NCBI GenBank assembly: GCA_963920705.1
Contig: OY987230.1
Span: 12,735,320 to 12,799,319, forward strand
Direction: 5' to 3'
DNA length: 64,000 nt
From: Odiellus spinosus
Lineage: Eukaryota > Arthropoda > Arachnida > Opiliones > Phalangiidae
The translations under genes and the position numbers were made by a program. Below, in pieces: positions 1 to 10,521 of the stretch. Every line of letters starts with the position of its first letter. Within the stretch, counting starts at the first letter, position 1. The notes beneath the pieces are model-generated. The model did no database searches and was not told where the DNA came from. It worked only from the letters and a program-made list of their open reading frames with translations.

Positions 1-573
1 GTGAAAATTGCGGCGAACTATACCAGCGGTGGAGGGAACGCGCTTAGCGATTTTGTTTGTTTGGAAGGAAAATTTGGAGTCTGGACGCATCAGTACCCCG
101 AGGTCGCGCTCTGAGACAGAGTCCGGGATGGGGGCCCCATTAATGGAGTAGGGGTAGTTGGGGTTCCGGCCGCCTAACCTAAGGACAGCACATTTCTCGG
201 GGTTGTACGCGAGGCCTCGAGTGTCAGCCCAATGGACGGCGGAGTCAAGGTCACTCTGGAGGTTGAAGGAATCGGTTGGGGTGCTGATGGGGCTATATAG
301 TTTGGAATCGTCGGCAAATAGGAGTATATTGGCAAACGTAATCGCGGCGGGGAGAGAGTTGATGAGGATATTGAAGAGAAGGGGTCCAAGGACCGAGCCT
401 TGTGGGACACCGCGACCGACATCAGCCCATTCGGAGGATGAACCGTGGAGGACTACACGTTGCTTGCGGCCGTCCAAGTAGGCCCGTAGCCAAGAGAGAG
501 CCTTACCCTGGACGCCCGCTTGTTCGAGAGCATGCAGGAGGAATCGAGATGGGATTTTATTGGCCGCTGAATA
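1..573 (-). mobile_element. LINE reverse transcriptase fragment (CR1/Jockey-like), runs off the window edge
   Basis: The minus strand is open with no stop from about base 573 to base 1. It reads as the palm and thumb of a non-LTR retrotransposon reverse transcriptase. Visible motifs are GVPQGSVLGPLLFNILIN (RT motif with the PQG turn, around bases 360-400) and LLFADDSKLY, the catalytic FADD box (around bases 297-330), followed by the SERDLGVLM region typical of CR1/Jockey/L2-type elements. The expected upstream SKAFD-type motif is damaged: the reading goes from YSAA straight to NKIPSR, so a few residues are missing. Homology ends near 573-580, which looks like a 5' truncation. The fragment continues beyond the left window edge, so its 3' end is not seen. 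Clade assignment within the LINEs is by motif resemblance only. Confidence 0.9.
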
Positions 574-585
574 ACTGACCTTATT

Positions 586-1076
586 AGTCATTCCGAATTT
601 TATTTCGCACACTCTCACTTTACATGAAAATCCACCCAAAATTTGGAATGTTATAGTCACTCTAATATTATATTTTTTTTTAATTTGTTTATACATTATT
701 TACGATTTAGGCCCATATATACAAACGTGTGAAGTCAAAAATTTTAAAAGTACATCAAATCACGGTGAATTTTAAATACTGGTAAAAAAACCATGGCGAG
801 TAAAACATTTTGGGTGGTGGGTGTAATTTAACGAAATAAGAAAAGAGATTAACTTTTAATTACAAACATAACGCGTAATGAAGAAACTTAGCTACGCACC
901 AGTACCAAGTTTTTCAAATGCGTCGAATAAATTCACTTTTTCGACTTTGTGTTTTTAAGTACAAAAATTTAATACAAATATTTCCGATAGCAAAATGACG
1001 AAAATATTTCTTGCATCACTGTTTTTATTATTATTATTAGTTATTGCGTCGAATTCGAATACCAACGCAAAACTTT
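586..1076. other. AT-rich spacer between LINE fragment and the GOLIM4-like gene
   Basis: AT-rich sequence with no supported coding exon on either strand and no recognisable repeat. It forms the 3' flank of the minus-strand gene that ends at 1162. Confidence 0.5.
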
Positions 1077-1082
1077 TTATTT
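1077..1082 (-). terminator. Poly(A) signal AATAAA for the GOLIM4-like gene
   Basis: Plus-strand TTTATT reads AATAAA on the minus strand, about 80 nt past the TAG stop at 1162-1164. The spacing suits a short 3' UTR. A second AATAAA lies at about 1023-1028. Confidence 0.6.
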
Positions 1083-1161
1083 CCCTCATTCATGGCACCT
1101 TTTATGTTTTTGTCTTCTCATTACAATTTTATTTGGAAGTTTTTCAATGCTTTTTATCCAA

Positions 1162-4100
1162 CTATTTTGGTTGAACAACAACTCCTTCGTGACCCTCTTC
1201 TTTCGCGTGATTTTGATCAGCATCATCCTGAAAAAAAATATTAATAAAATTTTTTGAACCACCGAGTCCATCGTCAATTTGTGGGAAAGTCTGGAAATTG
1301 GTACTTCAAAATCGTGGTCTTGAAACCTCTTCTCGTGTGGTTTATTATCACCAGCTGGAAGTCCTTCTTCACCAGCGTCTTCTTCCGCCGCGTCATCATC
1401 ACCACCTATAAGAACGATTGGACTTGCAAATAAAATTGGATTCAAAGTGGTAACTTCTTAAATTATTGTTACCTTCTTCCCCGCGGTAATCCTCCTCTTC
1501 ATTTGGATGATTACCTTGCTGTCCCGCTAAAGGGTTAAGTTGAGGACCTCGTTTTAAGTTACCCTCCCATCGACCAACGCCATTACTTTCCTTCTGAGGT
1601 AATGCTGGCTCCCCATCTAATTAACAAAAAATTACCTTTGTTGTTTCTAGTTCAGTTGAAAGTTACTAATACTAGGATGGGTCTTATTTAAAATTAACAT
1701 GAGATTCTAATAGAGTTCTATAAACAATTAACTACAGAAGCGAAAACAAGTAGTCGCGTAACTACCGTGGCCCTTATGGTTCAGCTAGTTTTTCCTATAA
1801 TTGTTTTACGCTTTTCCCGTAAAAAAGTTAATTGATATGCCAGATTCGACCAATCATACTGCCCTAAATACCTCCAGTTATTAATTTGAATTCGCCCTGA
1901 AGACATGTATTTCTAAAAACACATTTTAACGAGTCTTAAACCATTATGATTCTACTCTTAAGATGATCGCATGGTGCACTCCTCTTCCCTGAATATACTG
2001 GTAATAATGAACTTGAATTTAATTAATAAGACCTGGCCCTTATTATTATACCTTCGTCTCGATGATCAATTCCGACTGGGTTTTCTTGAATGACATTATT
2101 TGGTTGAGGTAAAACTTGGTTTTCTTCTTCTTTTACCGAATTCTCAGATCTCGGTTTTGGTAGAGGAACTTGATTATCGGCGTTTTTAATCGTCGAGCTA
2201 ACAACCACTTTAGGCTTTGATAATGTTTGCGCAGAATTTTTCTATAATATAATTGCTGATTAATGTTCAAAAGGTGGTATAAAATCATCTCAAAACGCAA
2301 CAACAAACAAGTTAACCCCCCCCCCCTTTATTAGATAATTCAATTACTGGAATTACTTATCCAAAATTAATTTATAGGAAAGGAATTGGTTATACTACAA
2401 TTACGCAGTTGCGGTGAATAGTCAATCTGCTTGAAAATTTGACTTGCAATGCCTTTGATGGTATAAAATAAGACCCCCCCCCCCCCCATTATAAATAACA
2501 TGGATCCCTTTAAAACAAAACATCTTACTCAACCAAGGCATATAGGAGAGTTACTTTGTGGTAGAACAAACTAACTTAACACACTTCTCTCCAAGTGTAG
2601 TTGGTCCTGGCTACTTTACCTTAGTATCAATGTAGCTTTTTTCTATTATGCCAACTGTTCTTGAACAGATTTATAAACAAATATAATGTTATAATCCACG
2701 CCACCCAAGATGAAAGGATGATAACTGCCTTGGGGTGGATTACTGTCCCACGTTCAAACTATAGTTACGAAGAAAACACTGCCTGCTCTAACCAATTAGG
2801 CGTTGTATAAGGTCATATATGATATAGTATGAGTTTGTATGGCCTCAGTAGCTCAGTTGGTTAGAGCGTGGAGCAGTTGTCATTTTTTCACCCTGGGTGC
2901 CACGTGACTTTCCCTATTTGAATTGATAGGGTCAAATGCATGATGCTGCCGATTCCCTATTGGAACTATGAAAAACCTTTAAAGGGAAACAAGCTGAGGC
3001 CTCGGCTCCTGTTTGAAAAAAGTCACAGGGGCGTCGAAAGAGGGCGGCAGGGTGGACTAAAGCCCCCTCGACCGTCGAAACTGGAGTAACTGACTCCCAT
3101 ATAATTTGGTCTTGGCCAACATGTTTAGCCCACTCACTTAAAAATAACGTCCAACGCCCCTGGGTAGCTTGACTGAGTTAACTTCGTTGGTTTCTCTTGT
3201 TAAGCCACTGCTGGTGCTAGGTAGTTCCCAACATCACCATTCGTGACGTTACTCTTGTGCCCCTTTAAAGGCACATAATACATGATAGCAACCATTTGAT
3301 CTTAAATCAACAGAATTATCATTAAATGCAATTGTAAATAAATACAATAATAATTATTAATTAGCAATGTGGGCCACCACTCTCAATAAATATTTAAAAT
3401 TTTCAAGCTACCTCCGTCAATTATTGCGTAGGAGTGTACTATTAAAAATTTTGGTTAATAAGTCGACGATTACAACTAAATCCTTTTTAGAAATAAGAAG
3501 TTTAATATTGCATTTTAGGAAAGAGCCATTGATTTACGAACAAATGTTTGCTACCCTGCCTCTAAGCAAGTGGCAGAACCTTGATGTGCCATGTGAAAAT
3601 CTCATGGTACACCCCAAATTCGGCTGGCCAAAGGCAGGAACCAATGGGACGTGATACTGTTATAAGCCCCCCCCTAACCTACTGCCTTTGGTAAGGTAAA
3701 TCTACTGTGTTGCAAAGAAGGGGCGCTATCAAGCCCGCCACTTGCTTTACGTCACTAAAGATTTTCATAGAACTAGAGACACTTGAAACCGTTTTCAAGT
3801 GATCAAATCATTTTTCAAGCTAAGGATACCATTTCTTGACTCCCTAACTGTACAATTTGATCTTTACAAAACGGTTTTAAATTCTCTAGCGTGAACGAGG
3901 CTATTAGTGAAAAATGTTTAACCTTATTATCTGGTTGTTGAAGTTGCATTTTAGACTCTTCCGCTTTATTGACATCATTGGATTCTATTTTTTCGTTATT
4001 GTTTCCCGGGTTGTTATTAAGGGAGTCACCTTCACCTTCATTCCCTCCACCACTCTTTGCGCTATCACCACCAGTGTTAGTTAGATTGTTCTGAGGAACA

Positions 4101-7100
4101 TTTTGATTAGATCCGTCCCCGGGAGACGAGATATCATTAAGACCACCACCACTGTCCCCGTTGATTTTCACATTATCAGCCTCCGCAATGCCCTGTTATA
4201 AGAAAATCCCAGTTAGGAGTTGTACTAAATTAGCGATTAAAATAAGAACAATCACCCTAATTACAAAAGCTCTAATAACAATAGTATCATGACCAAGATG
4301 AACAACGCGCTAGCGGGTAATAGCAAAAAGGTTTAAGCGTATCAATATCCACTCCCCGAATAAAAAAAATTGTAAAAATAATTAGCAATGCAAAAATTCT
4401 AAAGCAATGGTCTAAATTTCGGTAAAGTTCGACCAAAAAAAAATATAATGGAAACTAGGATAAAAATAAAATTTATTTCTTTTAAAAAATATAAAATACT
4501 GACAATATATTAACTATTTTGATCAATTATATTATTTACATAAACCTCACCCTTAAAATTTAAACAATAAAAGATAAATATTAATTAGCAATGTAAAAAT
4601 TTTAAAGCAAAGGTCTAAATTTAGGTATAAAAATTATAAAGAAAACTAGAATAAAAAAAATATATTTCCTCTCGAAATATATAAAATAATGACAATATAA
4701 ATTAACCAATTTAATCAAATATCTTATTTACATAAACTTCTCCTTTAATTTATAAATCACAGATTAATGCGTGAATAAAATTAAAAAGCTTTAAAAGGAA
4801 ACTTGGAGCTAAACATGGAACAGCTTTTAAATTTATTTTCAGAATCACCATGAGAATTTTTTAGAAATTTTTTAGACACGTTTTTGTTGTTTAAAGTAAA
4901 TTCTAAAGTTTGGCAAAATTTGAAAAAAAAAGTGAATATAAATTCGAGACAATCATTAATTCAGTCTAAAGGCTGATTGGCCTAAGATCTTGGCCGTCAA
5001 ACGCTGGCCTATTCTTTTAATGTTAGGACATTACAAGCGCTGTTAAAGCCGGAAATAATTATTTTTTGGCACTGTGATTCCGAAAATAATTAAACAGCTG
5101 TCCTATTTTTACCTCTAAGTTTCCCTTTAAGGTCATACTAAAATGTAATATAAGTATAGGAATGTCAGATTTAATCAATCAGGCCTTGCAAAATAACATG
5201 ATGTCAATTTGTTCTAAAAAGGAATGAAGCGAGGAGAAAAGGATGTTTCTTTAGTCCTTCAAATTAATTACAATATTTCAATAACAAAAACTTCAAGGAG
5301 GGTTCAGGCACTTGCCAGCCCATTCAGTTTACAAAAATTTGAGATTACTGAATTTCTAAGCTAATTCTAGAAGAAATTGACACTTTAAAACCAAATTCTA
5401 AAAGGTATTTTGAGATTATAAAACTAAATTAGTAAATTCGTGGAAAACTATATTTTAAACTGAATTAAAACTGAATTCTACGCGAAAATTTGTTTTAAAA
5501 CAGAATTCTAATAGAGATTGCTTGATTATAAGAATCGTTTTAAAAAAGTTGCGTAAAAATTATACTGCAATTTTAACAGCTAAAATGGAATTTAAAAAAT
5601 TCAAAATCTAATTTAAAATGTCTTATTTGGCCCCAATCTCAAATAAATTTACCAAGAATATGATAGATAATTTACATTACTGTTACCCAATTCAGCTGAA
5701 ACCCGTCGCAGGTGGAGGGAGCCAAACACCTTTTGCTAATGTCAATCCACATGACAGGCTTCGTAAGCCAATCAGATGGTTTGACATTTTAGTGTAAAAA
5801 CTAGAAGAGTGCGAGCCATAAATTGCAGGCTTCGAGCCGAGCTCGAGCTCTTGAAAAATTTTCTTATCAAGCTGGGAGTCGAGCTCGAGCCCAGAAAATT
5901 CTTCCTTATCAAGCTCGAGCCCTGGATTTTGCTAATCAAGTTTTTAGGCTTTGTTATAATTTTACTAAGCCTTAAAATTAGTTATTTCAAGCGTTTAGCG
6001 AGCTAAAAACATTTTTTGCAAGCATTGTAGAATAAAAAATAAGAGGTAAAAAAACTGCACGCTGACAATACAAGATGAAATTTGAGAAAAATATATTTTC
6101 TTGTGATAAGGTTGTCTTTGTTCAGTGCTCGCCCGGCTTTTATCGAGCTCGAACCCTGACGAGCTCTAGACTTTTGGACTCTGACAAGCTTTTGAAAAAC
6201 TCTTATCGCTCGAGCTTCAAGCTGAGCGCTCGGCTCGAAGCTCGAGTGCTCGAAATTTTTCGAGCGTTCGCACACCTCTAGTAAAAACGTATGGGGTCAT
6301 CATTAGCCCAAAAACCCCACCTATGATGGGTTTGTTCCTTTTAGGGCTAGGTTCCATCTATCATATTCTTGGTTTTAAAGTTTTTCTATAGAAATCTATC
6401 TATTAATAATATGACCTCTTATAATTTTAAGGCCTTGGTAATCGTGAGCTAGGTCCGGAACAGACCTCTTTTCTTTCTGTTTAGAATTTTTATCATGTAT
6501 CTCCATTCCCAGGGAATTTCCCCCTTCTACGTCATTGGAAAAGCGTAATCCTTTTCTTTCCAAATCTTTAGCGTGATAATTTTCGAGACCCGGGTGATCG
6601 ATACCAGGCATATTTACGGTATCTCTTTGTAAATTATGATGATAAGTATTTAAATCGAGATGGGGTGGTTTATAGTTTATTGGCTGTCCAAAATTGTTTG
6701 GTGGACTAATTGGGTGAGCCGGTAACAGAGCCCCGTGGTTATTTTGCAAGGCTGATTCGGGTAAATGCCAAGGCGGGGGAAATTGACTATTTAGGTTATG
6801 ATAAGGCATTGGAGGAGGCGCTTGATTACGATTCAAATTATGATGAAAATTAACGTGAGGATCATCGTCGTATCCTAAGGCAGGATTTTTTTCATTGACA
6901 TAAACAACACCAGCGGTAGATAATTTGCTAGCTGAAATTGTTCTTTTAACCTATAAATTTACCGTAACGTCTTAGTGCCCACTTTTTATTCTTTAAAATT
7001 AGGCATTTCTAGAATGCAAGATGAAATAATGAAACAAGTTGGGTTGTTTTGTTAAACTATGCTTGCTTAGCAAAAAACGCTGGCTACAACAATTTCTACA

Positions 7101-10100
7101 GTCAAATTGGTCGATTTTAGAGCAGATAAGGTCTTTAAAGGCGCTATCTGCTATAGAATCCAGCTTTTGAAAAAAGCGCAGACTAGCTTTGGACTAAGCA
7201 ATCTGCTTGGCAAGAAAAGGCGACTTTAAAGAGGCTCTAAAAATAACAGATAGTACCTTTAAAGCAAGTGACAGGTCCTGTGAAAGTCTCTTCCAGGTGC
7301 ACATCAAATTTAGCTTGGCAAAGTCAAGCACCAATGGGACCTGCCACTTGCTTTTAAGGAGTATAAAGATTCATAATTATGTCTAGTTGCTACCATGATG
7401 CCTAAATGATTGCTAAAACTCATTGGTTACGTTAGGAATAAGTGACGGGGCCAAACTGATATTGAGGTTTAACCGATATATCTGTCGCGCGTCTATTATA
7501 TTGATATGTTACGAGAGATGGTACTCATGACCTCAATTTTTGGCAGTGACACTTCAATTCCACGTAAAATTTTAAAGTTTTGAAATTTTTGCCCAAAATG
7601 TCATTAAAAAAGCAACGACAAACCCAAATGTATCCGTTTTGATTTATCAGTTTCGTCATATCTCTTAAAATATCAGCTAAAGCTTGATATCGGGATAGGC
7701 AAAATTACGAGATTAGCCAACACAAGTTAAAGCCCGAGGATTTATTCACTGGTCTATACTCTTTTTTAAAATGCAACTTAACAGAACATCCCGTTAATAG
7801 TTTTTGAAAGAATCTTCAAAGCGTTAAATTTTAGGAATGAATGAGCATCATTGAAAATGAAAGTTTTTTAAATTACAGATTTTCATTTGAAAATTGTGTG
7901 ATAATTTCTATGAAAAAAGACTTGTTTCAAATAGAAGCGAGCAACTTGTTTCACTATTGCATTTTATCTTTAACAAGCATTTTACCATTTACGCAAAGGA
8001 GTTTATCTAAATTTTTGTTAGTTATACCTATGATCTGTTTACTTGGGTTGAGACACGAGATGGCGCTTCGGCGTCATTAAGGCGGGGATAAAGTCACCCT
8101 AACCAAAGGGGTTAAGTTCATTAGGCGGTGACGTAAGCCACATCATTGTAAGACTGTATGTTATACCTGAAATGTCATATGGCCTAAACAAAGTAGGGGA
8201 TATTTCTGAAGCAGCTCCTCGTGTCACAATCCAATACTAGTCAACAGACCCTGACGATACCTGGTTAATGAAACTAGAATAAGATGTGATAGGGACATTA
8301 TCTTTGCAAGGTTTATATTAACCTAACTTCTTTATATCAAACGTTTATAAGAGAAAAGTTATTAAAGTGGGAAAGGGGCGCCAAATTATCCCATAAAAGC
8401 CTTTGGAGGAAATCCTGGCCCTTGAAATTTTTTACCCCCTTTATTTTCCAACTTTTAATTCCCTGAATCAGTAAAGTAACGTAATGCGCATATAACAAAA
8501 TTTTGAGGGGGTCTTAAAGGCCCTATCTGCTCTGAAACTTGCCCCTTTAAAATGCTCTTCCCTTACGCACGCAGCCTAGCTTTGACTGTACAATTTGTTT
8601 TGTACAATGTCGTCTGCTAAGCTAGGAAAGAAGGCGACTTTAAAGGGGATTTGAAAATCGTAGATAGTCCTTTTAAAGCAACTGGAGGCTCTGGAGTAGC
8701 CTCTGTGAAAGTCTCTTCCCTGATGCGCGCTAAATATGCCTTGTCAAAGGTAGGATCTAATTTGACCCACATACTTATCCTTCCGCCTTTGGTAAGGTAA
8801 ATTGTGTAGCAGAAAAGAGGGCATTTAGGAACTACTCTAGAGCCGCCACTTGCTTTAATTACTCCCTGTTATCAATCTATGTTGTCTTTGTAACTAATTG
8901 ATATGCTGTATTTTTAAATGACTTGGGTTTAATTTAAGTTTTACCTAGGACGTATTTATAATAGATAAAGATGAATAACGAAAACTAGAAATCGTAAGCG
9001 CCCTTTAACACCAAAAGATAAGTTTGCAAAGATAAAACCACTTCATGATTCTTTCTATTTAAAATATCAAGTGAAAAATCTAAATCAGATATTAAACGCG
9101 GCCTTAAACAATGTTTTATTTAGTAAAACTGAAACTGATACATGCAAAAGGAAAGAGAATCTTTACCAAGCCCAAAAACTTTTAAAAGCGATAGTTTCAA
9201 ACACCTAAGCTTTTTAACCAACCTGATTGGGTGGTTTATTAGCTTTGGCATTTTCTCCATTTTTTGTAGGATCTTGATTATTAACCGCATTTGATTCAAG
9301 CGCAATTGCGTGATCATGATTGTTGATATTTTTCTCAAGAGGTTGCTGAGCTTGCGCCTTTTGTAACAGCTGCGTGTTGAGAAGTTGTAACGAATTCAAT
9401 TTTTCCTGTTCAAATTTAAAAAAGGTCTTAACTATTACTGATATTTTGAATGAAATGTCGTTCAACTCTTACAGTCAATTGGGCTAAATCTTTCTCCTGA
9501 TTATTGTAGTTTTGTTTCAGCTGTTCGTTAGACAAAACTAAGCCACTTAATTTACCTAGACATTATAGGTATAATTATAGAAATATCAAATTATACGATG
9601 GATTAATTAATAAAAAGCTTACTGTTTAAGTTTTTTATTTCAGTCTCTTTGTTTTGACCCAAACTTTCAGCTTCCTCTTGATATTTACGGAAATTTTCTT
9701 CCAATTGGTTTGATTTTTCTTTTAAGTGCGTATATTTATCCTGTAATATCAAGTTTCAGTCGTTTAAACTTTGAATGAGTGGGAATCTGATTATTATCAT
9801 TAATCTTACCTGAAGTGATTGATATTCTTGTTGTAAACTAGCGTACTTTTCTTCCGCATCTTTCTAAACAAATTAAGCAACAATTAGAAAATTTTAAGTA
9901 CACTTAAATTTGGTTTCATGCACCTTTTCTTTATCAATGTCTAATTTTGCTCGGATATTGTCTTGGAAATCTAATTGAACAAAATGATTAAGTCATATCT
10001 TTGCCAATACGCTTAGATGGTGTTACGTACCATCCTTTGTTTTCTTATGATCGAGTTTCTCCTTTTGTAATGACTTTTCAACTCTACTCTTTTGTTCGTA

Positions 10101-10343
10101 AACGACTGGAAGTTATAATTCAGTTATTTCATGATCGTAATTTTGAAAACAACATTAAAATTCACCTTGAAGCTGCGCTAATAGGGAGTCCTTCTGTTGC
10201 AAGCAAATATCATAGGCACCTTTAACAGTTTTTAATTTAGTGTGGGTATTACTTAAAAGATATATCGTCAGGACCATCCCGCATATAACACAACCATATA
10301 CTAAAAATTTCATTTTAGAACTTCGCATATTTATGCTATTCAT
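1162..10343 (-). CDS. GOLIM4: GOLIM4/GPP130-like Golgi integral membrane protein, 12 exons found
   Basis: Probably a Golgi type II membrane protein that cycles between Golgi and endosomes. Minus-strand exons: 10166-10343, 9924-9970, 9810-9863, 9623-9740, 9473-9555, 9223-9405, about 6466-6950, 3923-4192, 2052-2241, 1473-1616, 1305-1405, 1162-1227. The first six exons and the last five each keep frame across GT-AG junctions. Exon 1 encodes a short cytosolic N-terminus, one membrane segment (about residues 13-32) and DSLLAQLQ, matching the QESLSAQLQ region I recall for human GOLIM4. Exons 2-6 are heptad-rich coiled coil; the rest is a low-complexity, Pro/Asn/Asp/Glu-rich luminal tail. Estimated length is about 640-655 aa, near the roughly 700 aa of vertebrate GOLIM4. 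The start is the first ATG (10341-10343); a TTG two codons upstream is not used. The exon 7 donor is unresolved: AG/GTCTGT at 6465 gives phase 2 and G/GTCATA at 6415 gives phase 1, but exon 8 needs phase 0, so a small exon is probably missing. CASC4/GOLM1 relatives are the alternative. Confidence 0.85.
2841..3360 (+). mobile_element. Possible tRNA-derived SINE
   Basis: Bases 2848-2867 (TAGCTCAGTTGGTTAGAGC) match a tRNA D-arm and an RNA polymerase III A box. No cloverleaf follows: there is no anticodon arm or clear B box at tRNA spacing, so this is not a functional tRNA gene. A tRNA-headed SINE is the simplest reading. It would end in the AATAAATACAATAATAAT stretch near 3335-3360. The right end and family are uncertain. 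It lies in intron 8 of the GOLIM4-like gene, on the opposite strand. Confidence 0.45.
3564..3749. mobile_element. Small inverted-repeat element, family with AAGCAAGTGGC ends (copy 1)
   Basis: The left end TAAGCAAGTGGCAG is inverted at the right end (CCGCCACTTGCTTTA). It shares internal blocks (TGCCTTTGGTAAGGTAAAT, then a GTGTTGCAAAGAAGGGG-like stretch) with the copy at 8674-8858 and its terminal repeats with the copy at 7259-7357. It is non-coding. No target-site duplication was defined. Confidence 0.65.
4375..4765. repeat. Two-copy tandem duplication (~200 bp unit) in GOLIM4 intron 7
   Basis: A segment starting near 4380 (AATTAGCAATGCAAAAATTC) recurs near 4583 (AATTAGCAATGTAAAAATTT). The block between follows in the same order (GACAATAT, then TTATTTACATAAAC). 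The copies are clearly diverged, so the event is old. Confidence 0.65.
5802..6280. mobile_element. hAT-type MITE with 8-bp target-site duplication
   Basis: A 479-bp non-coding element flanked by a perfect 8-bp direct repeat GTAAAAAC (5794-5801 and 6281-6288). Its ends are imperfect inverted repeats, TAGAAGAGTGCGA and TAGAGGTGTGCGA (read inward from the right). The subterminal regions are packed with GAGCTCGAGC-type motifs on both sides. An 8-bp duplication with a TAGRGGTGTGCGA-like terminus is the hAT signature. It lies in intron 7 of the GOLIM4-like gene. Confidence 0.88.
7115..7262. mobile_element. Small inverted-repeat element, 'TTTAAAG..CTATCTG' family (copy 1)
   Basis: The left part (GTCTTTAAAGGCGCTATCTG) is inverted at the right part (ACAGATAGTACCTTTAAAG). 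The internal sequence with CTTGGCAAGAAAAGGCGACTT matches the copies at 8508-8680 and, in reverse, 57815-57952. It is non-coding and abuts the AAGCAAGTGGC-family copy at 7259. Confidence 0.6.
7259..7357. mobile_element. Small inverted-repeat element, AAGCAAGTGGC family (copy 2)
   Basis: The left end AAAGCAAGTGACAGGTCC is inverted as GGGACCTGCCACTTGCTTTT at the right end. About 100 bp, a shorter version of the copies at 3564 and 8674. It overlaps the end of the neighbouring element by a few bases (TTTAAAG shared). Confidence 0.65.
7358..8507. other. Intron 6 sequence of GOLIM4-like gene without recognised content
   Basis: AT-rich intronic DNA. The 79-codon open stretch at 7841-8080 has no recognisable motif, splice context or composition bias. 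I see no exon here on either strand. Confidence 0.5.
8508..8680. mobile_element. Small inverted-repeat element, 'TTTAAAG..CTATCTG' family (copy 2)
   Basis: GGCCCTATCTGCTC..CCCCTTTAAA on the left is inverted on the right as TTTAAAGGGG..GTAGATAG. It contains GCCTAGCTTTGAC and its inverted counterpart GCTAAGCTAGG. It is directly followed by an AAGCAAGTGGC-family copy, the same pairing as at 7115-7357. Confidence 0.6.
8674..8858. mobile_element. Small inverted-repeat element, AAGCAAGTGGC family (copy 3)
   Basis: The left end AAAGCAACTGGAGGCTCTGG is inverted on the right as CTCTAGAGCCGCCACTTGCTTT. It shares the internal CGCCTTTGGTAAGGTAAATT block with the copy at 3564-3749. Non-coding. Confidence 0.65.
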
Positions 10344-10379
10344 ATCCAAAATGACTAATTTTACAGCTAAATATATTTA

Positions 10380-10514
10380 GAGAATAACAATAAAGAGGAA
10401 GATATAAAATCGAACTAATTTGCGTATTCGGGTGGACCGTCACCTAATTTTCCCAAATGTTTTTGCAAACCTGTCGCAAGTTTGCTATGGGCACTAATTT
10501 ACGCAAATTGTTTT
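10380..10514. other. Intergenic start of GOLIM4 upstream region, with ~55-bp repeats of AAACCTGNCGCAAGTTTGC type
   Basis: GCAAACCTGTCGCAAGTTTGC (10465-10485) recurs beyond the neighbouring transposon as GCAAACCTACCGCAGGTTTGC (11670-11690) and again in part near 11727. The transposon at 10522 therefore landed inside a small tandem repeat. No promoter motif could be assigned. Confidence 0.4.
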
Positions 10515-10521
10515 ACACTGC

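Noticed and set aside
158-481. Plus-strand 107-codon frame at the window start
   Set aside because: Antisense shadow of the LINE reverse transcriptase on the minus strand, where RT motifs are clear.
2841-2915. Functional tRNA gene
   Set aside because: Good A-box/D-arm match but no anticodon or T arm at the right spacing; treated as a possible SINE head.
6075-6281. Short frames within 5809-6281 on both strands
   Set aside because: They lie inside the hAT MITE defined by an 8-bp duplication, and their Arg/Leu/Glu-rich sequence reflects the GAGCTC repeats.
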